Positions 22,848 to 25,907 of a DNA stretch of 25,907 nucleotides are shown here, piece after piece. Position 1 is the first letter of the stretch, and every line of letters starts with the position of its first letter. This stretch comes from an uncultured Clostridia bacterium (GTDB lineage: Bacteria > Bacillota > Clostridia > UMGS1810), in assembly GCA_905210855.1 (NCBI GenBank), contig CAJLYL010000019.1:1-25907 (forward strand), in the 5' to 3' direction. A program made the position numbers and the translations under genes. The notes beneath the pieces were generated by a model. The model saw only the letters and a program-made list of their open reading frames with translations, did not search any database and was not told the DNA's origin.

Positions 22848-22976
22848 ATGAATATAAATCCGATGAATTTTATATATAATCTAAAATACATGGGCTGGGG
22901 CATGCTCGGCATACTTGCCGTCATGGCAATTATAATAATCGTTACAATGATACTCAACAAGATAACCCAAAAGTAA
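22848..22976 (+). CDS. Small OadG-like gamma subunit, 42 aa
   Basis: This short ORF starts 12 bases after the beta-subunit stop, with GGGGTGG upstream. The N-terminus is MNINPMNFIYNLKYMGWGML, followed by a single membrane span (GILAVMAIIIIVTMIL) and a basic tail NKITQK. The layout (short N-terminus, LKYMGxGML, one span) matches the gamma chain of Na+-pump decarboxylases, which holds the complex together. It is shorter than classic OadG (about 80 aa) and lacks the hydrophilic C-terminal linker, so it would be a minimal version. Confidence 0.75.
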   Translation: MNINPMNFIYNLKYMGWGMLGILAVMAIIIIVTMILNKITQK

Positions 22977-22979
22977 ACG

Positions 22980-23007
22980 CTTCGGAAAAATGCGCATTTT
23001 TCCGAAG
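22980..23007. repeat. Perfect 28-base palindrome
   Basis: CTTCGGAAAAATGC is followed directly by its own reverse complement GCATTTTTCCGAAG, 4 bases after the gamma-subunit stop. It has no separate T-run outside the stem and precedes a stronger terminator, so it may be an mRNA 3'-end stabiliser, a weak terminator or a protein site. Confidence 0.85.
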
Positions 23008-23014
23008 TATCGGC

Positions 23015-23057
23015 AGGGTGCGGCGAGATGATTTCATTTTGCCGCATCCTCTTTTTT
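23015..23057 (+). terminator. Intrinsic terminator of the sodium-pump genes
   Basis: AGGGTGCGGC (23015-23024) pairs with GCCGCATCCT (23041-23050) with one G-U pair; ATGA/TCAT can extend the inner stem. CTTTTTT follows. The stem sequence matches the partial terminator at 1-34. Confidence 0.88.
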
Positions 23058-23121
23058 GCCGTTTTGAATATTTTATACACCGTTGAGCATAAAAAGATAT
23101 ATAAAACTGTTTACAATTAAT

Positions 23122-23150
23122 TTGCAAAACACGTTTTTTTGTGATATCAT
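23122..23150 (+). promoter_or_regulatory. Likely promoter of copA
   Basis: TTGCAA (23122-23127) and TATCAT (23145-23150) are separated by 17 bases, about 65 bases before the chosen copA start. No TACANNTGTA (CopY) site and no clear CsoR palindrome is visible. Confidence 0.55.
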
Positions 23151-23215
23151 ATGAGTATGTTCAAACTAACTCAATAAAATATTCAAGCAGAAATACAGCA
23201 GGGAGGCATGACAAA

Positions 23216-25762
23216 ATGAGGCATTATAACATCAGCGGAATGAGCTGCGCCGCGTGCAGCGCAAGAGTTGAAAAGGCAGTCTCCGCCGTGGACGGGGTAA
23301 CGCAGTGTACGGTAAATCTGCTCACAAACTCCATGGTGACGGACGGCACTGCAAGCGACGAGGCTGTCATCGTGGCTGTTGAAAACGCCGGCTACGGCGC
23401 ATCGCCGGCGGATTCCGACGCAAAATCCGCACCGAAGGCAGATAACGGAATATCGTTTGACAAGGAAATATCGCTGCTGAAGCACAGGCTGATATGGTCG
23501 CTTGCGCTGCTGGCGGTGCTCATGTACTTCTCCATGGGGCACATGATGTGGGGATGTCCGCTGCCGCCGTTTTTTGACGGCAATCATGTGGCGATGGGTC
23601 TTGTGCAGCTGCTGCTCACAATCGGCGTTATGGTGATTAACCAAAAATTCTTTATAAGCGGATTCAAATCAGTAAAAAACAAAGCCCCGAACATGGACAC
23701 CCTGGTGTCGCTCGGCGCAGGTGCGTCGTTTATTTACAGCACATATGCGCTGTTCGCGATGACGGGCGCACAGACCCGCGGCGATGCTGAGCTTGTGATG
23801 CACTATATGCATGAATTCTACTTTGAGTCCGCCGCCATGATTCTCGCGCTGATAACCCTCGGCAAAATGCTTGAGGCGCGCTCCAAGGGCAAGACGACAA
23901 ACGCCCTCAAGGGGCTTATGGCGCTGTCACCTAAAACCGCCGTCATAGAGAGAGACGGCAGGGAAATAACCGTGCCTGCCGAAGAGGTTCAAAAGGGCGA
24001 TATATTCATTGTGCGCCCCGGCGACAGCATACCGGCAGACGGAATAGTGACAGAGGGCAGCAGCGCCGTGAATGAGGCTGCGCTCACCGGCGAGAGCATA
24101 CCGGCAGACAAAACCGTCGGCGACAAGGTTTCCGCCGCAACGGTGAACCAATCGGGATATATAAAATGCCGCGCAACAGACGTGGGCACGGACACAACAC
24201 TCTCCAAGATAATACAAATGGTCGGTGACGCGGCGGCAACCAAAGCGCCTATTGCAAAAATCGCCGACAGAGTATCGGCAATCTTTGTGCCGACGGTTAT
24301 CACCATAGCCGTGGTAACCACGGTTGCCTGGATGCTGTTCGGCGCGTCATTCGGCTATGCCCTGGCGCGCGGCATATCGGTGCTTGTAATCAGCTGCCCG
24401 TGCGCGCTCGGGCTTGCCACTCCGGTGGCGATAATGGTCGGCAACGGCGTGGGCGCAAAGCACAACATACTGTTTAAGACCGCCGCGGCGCTTGAGGAAA
24501 CCGGCAGAATAAAGACAGTCGTGTTGGACAAGACAGGCACGGTTACAACCGGCAAGCCCACCGTGACGGACATAATATGCGCCGAGGGTGCGAATGAAAA
24601 CGAGTTGCTCGTAAGCGCATATTCACTCGAAACAAAGAGCGAGCATCCGCTTGCAAAGGCAGTTGTTGAGTATGCTGCCGAAAAGAAATTGAATGCAAGG
24701 GCAACCGAGGGTTTCACCGCGCTGCCGGGCAACGGGCTCATGGGCGATATAGACGGAGTCAGAATATACGGCGGAAACATGAGCTTCATCAAAACCCACA
24801 CGGATATAGGCAGCGACCTGATAAGCAAAGCCGAGGAACTGTCATCTCAGGGCAAAACTCCGCTGTTTTTCTGCACGGATGAAAAAATGCTCGGCATAAT
24901 AGCCGTGTCGGATGTGATAAAAGACGACAGCGCCGAGGCGATAAGCGAGCTGCGCGGCAGCGGCATAAGAGTGGTTATGCTGACGGGCGACAGCAGGCGC
25001 ACCGCCGAGGCAATCGCAAAAACAGCCGGCATAGACGAAGTGATAGCCGATGTGCTGCCCGACGGCAAGGAAAGCGCGGTGAGCGAACTTATGAAAGACG
25101 GCAAGACGGCAATGGTCGGCGACGGCATAAACGACGCGCCCGCGCTCACCCGGGCGGACATAGGCATAGCAATAGGTGCCGGGGTGGACATAGCCATTGA
25201 CGCTGCGGATGTTGTGCTGATGAAAAGCTCACTGTCGGATGTGGTGTCTGCCATAAAATTAAGCCGCGCCACCCTGCGCAACATTCACGAAAATCTGTTT
25301 TGGGCATTTATCTACAACGTGCTGGGCATACCTCTTGCGGCAGGAGTTTTTATCCACGCATTCGGCTGGCAGCTCAATCCGATGTTCGGAGCGGCGGCAA
25401 TGAGCCTTTCCAGCTTTTGCGTTGTGACAAATGCGCTCAGGCTGAACACTGTGAAGCTCGGCGGAAAACGCAGCGCGAAAAGCGGAAACGGCAACACAGA
25501 TATCAAAAGAGCAGAAAAAATCGAAAAAATTGAAAATATGGAGGAAAATAAAATGACGAAGACACTTAAAATCGAAGGAATGATGTGCGGTCACTGTGAG
25601 GCAAGGGTTAAAAAATGCCTTGAGGAGATAAACGGCGTTGAGAGTGCCGAGGTGAGCCACGAAAAAGGCACCGCCGCGGTTACGCTCGCCGCAGACGTAT
25701 CTGACGAAACGCTTAAGGCAGCCGTAGAGGCACAGGACTACAAGGTCACGGGAATAGAGTAG
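23216..25762 (+). CDS. copA: Copper-translocating P1B-type ATPase with C-terminal CopZ-like domain, 848 aa
   Basis: CopA exports Cu+ across the cytoplasmic membrane using ATP. An N-terminal heavy-metal domain has GMSCAACSARV (C11, C14). After four hydrophobic spans come the actuator motif TGES, the transmembrane metal site CPC (C394-C396 in ISCPCALGLATP), the phosphorylated Asp438 in DKTGT, the nucleotide motif SEHPLAKAV, and GDGINDAPAL. A lysine-rich linker after the last span leads to a second metal domain, residues 780-848, with GMMCGHCEARV. ATG 23216 has GGGAGG 9 bases upstream; an in-frame GTG at 23141 falls inside the promoter and is rejected. The C-terminal domain can also be started internally (see 25553). 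Confidence 0.95.
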   Translation: MRHYNISGMSCAACSARVEKAVSAVDGVTQCTVNLLTNSMVTDGTASDEAVIVAVENAGYGASPADSDAKSAPKADNGISFDKEISLLKHRLIWSLALLAVLMYFSMGHMMWGCPLPPFFDGNHVAMGLVQLLLTIGVMVINQKFFISGFKSVKNKAPNMDTLVSLGAGASFIYSTYALFAMTGAQTRGDAELVMHYMHEFYFESAAMILALITLGKMLEARSKGKTTNALKGLMALSPKTAVIERDGREITVPAEEVQKGDIFIVRPGDSIPADGIVTEGSSAVNEAALTGESIPADKTVGDKVSAATVNQSGYIKCRATDVGTDTTLSKIIQMVGDAAATKAPIAKIADRVSAIFVPTVITIAVVTTVAWMLFGASFGYALARGISVLVISCPCALGLATPVAIMVGNGVGAKHNILFKTAAALEETGRIKTVVLDKTGTVTTGKPTVTDIICAEGANENELLVSAYSLETKSEHPLAKAVVEYAAEKKLNARATEGFTALPGNGLMGDIDGVRIYGGNMSFIKTHTDIGSDLISKAEELSSQGKTPLFFCTDEKMLGIIAVSDVIKDDSAEAISELRGSGIRVVMLTGDSRRTAEAIAKTAGIDEVIADVLPDGKESAVSELMKDGKTAMVGDGINDAPALTRADIGIAIGAGVDIAIDAADVVLMKSSLSDVVSAIKLSRATLRNIHENLFWAFIYNVLGIPLAAGVFIHAFGWQLNPMFGAAAMSLSSFCVVTNALRLNTVKLGGKRSAKSGNGNTDIKRAEKIEKIENMEENKMTKTLKIEGMMCGHCEARVKKCLEEINGVESAEVSHEKGTAAVTLAADVSDETLKAAVEAQDYKVTGIE
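25553..25762 (+). CDS. CopZ-like copper chaperone encoded in frame within copA, 69 aa
   Basis: The ATG at 25553 is in frame with copA and has GGAGG (25540-25544) with 8-base spacing, an unusually good ribosome binding site in the middle of a coding region. The product MTKTLKIEGMMCGHCEARVK onward is 69 residues, the usual CopZ length, with the Cu+-binding CGHC and a KVTGIE end. It may be made both as the C-terminal domain of CopA and as a free chaperone. The simplest origin is loss of the stop codon of an ancestral copA, followed by read-through into copZ. Independent translation is inferred. Confidence 0.5.
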   Translation: MTKTLKIEGMMCGHCEARVKKCLEEINGVESAEVSHEKGTAAVTLAADVSDETLKAAVEAQDYKVTGIE

Positions 25763-25847
25763 GCAAACAAGAACCGAACCCTGATATCTTTGTGTTTTGC
25801 AGTCAATTGCAGTAGAATACGATAATTACAGGATGGCGAATCGCCTC

Positions 25848-25907
25848 AGCGGTATATATTTTATTTTGGCTCGCTCAGACAGCAGTGCAGTAGTGCTTAA
25901 CTCGCTC
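25848..25907. repeat. Conserved-core hairpin repeat, copy C (cut by the window end, inverted)
   Basis: The core 25874-25900 is the reverse complement of the copy A/B core with three substitutions; the 16 bases CTACTGCACTGCTGTC are unchanged. The left arm GGTATATATTTTATTTT is visible at 25852-25868; the right arm lies past the window. CTCGCTC occurs at 25870-25876 and 25901-25907, 31 bases apart, the same spacing as the direct repeat in copy B. It lies about 90 bases past the copA stop. The stretch 25763-25847 holds nothing else I recognise. Confidence 0.85.

Noticed and set aside
23141..23215. Upstream GTG start for the copper ATPase
   Set aside because: The first codon would overlap the -10 hexamer, the added 25 residues match no family member, and a strong SD sits before the ATG at 23216.
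5641..25907. CRISPR array made of the three similar repeats
   Set aside because: The copies are many kilobases apart, in different orientations and not separated by regular spacers.

Overview
The window looks like chromosomal DNA from an anaerobic Gram-positive bacterium of the class Clostridia (Bacillota). The signs are strong AGGAGG-type ribosome binding sites, consensus sigma-A promoters, a secreted protein with S-layer homology (SLH) repeats, an oxygen-independent class III ribonucleotide reductase, Na+-pump decarboxylase subunits, and ThiI without a rhodanese domain. Species cannot be assigned from the sequence alone. Base composition is fairly even, apart from AT-rich intergenic stretches at about 13.8-14.2 kb and 18.2-18.6 kb.

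Layout. (1) 1-8.1 kb, minus strand: a compact housekeeping run reading cysteine desulfurase, thiI, [hairpin repeat A], recA, recX, rimO, pgsA, a ComEC-like metallo-beta-lactamase protein, a DUF3006 protein and a family 2 glycosyltransferase, closing on a terminator cut by the window edge. (2) 8.2-13.8 kb, minus strand: a five-gene cell-surface operon made of a lipoprotein, a 52-residue membrane protein, a membrane-anchored PstS-like binding protein, an SLH protein and a secreted protein with two stalk-like units bracketed by Cys-x-His motifs. It has its own promoter and terminator. (3) 13.8-14.3 kb: a decayed insertion sequence and a long cysK leader containing a 12-residue upstream ORF. (4) 14.3-16.2 kb, plus strand: cysK, a truncated XRE regulator and an AraC-family regulator. 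(5) 16.2-18.2 kb, minus strand: a polytopic membrane protein overlapping a polyprenyl-phosphate-type glycosyltransferase. This block converges on araC through a 19-bp terminator palindrome that also encodes both C-termini. (6) 18.2-21.6 kb, plus strand: a possible small membrane peptide, then nrdD-nrdG with tandem NrdR-like boxes in the promoter. (7) 21.7-25.9 kb, plus strand: an oadB/oadG-type sodium pump pair without an alpha subunit, then a copper P-type ATPase whose C-terminus is an in-frame CopZ-like domain with its own ribosome binding site and ATG.

Functional links: cysteine desulfurase and ThiI form a sulfur relay to tRNA, and CysK supplies cysteine. RecA and RecX form a recombinase/modulator pair. 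NrdD and NrdG are enzyme and activase. The most unusual material is (a) a three-copy hairpin repeat with a near-invariant loop core and variable but self-complementary arms, each copy just downstream of a gene end; (b) the surface operon with its GADGPT lipoprotein and CxH-bracketed stalk units; (c) the cysK leader; and (d) the copA/copZ gene-within-gene arrangement.
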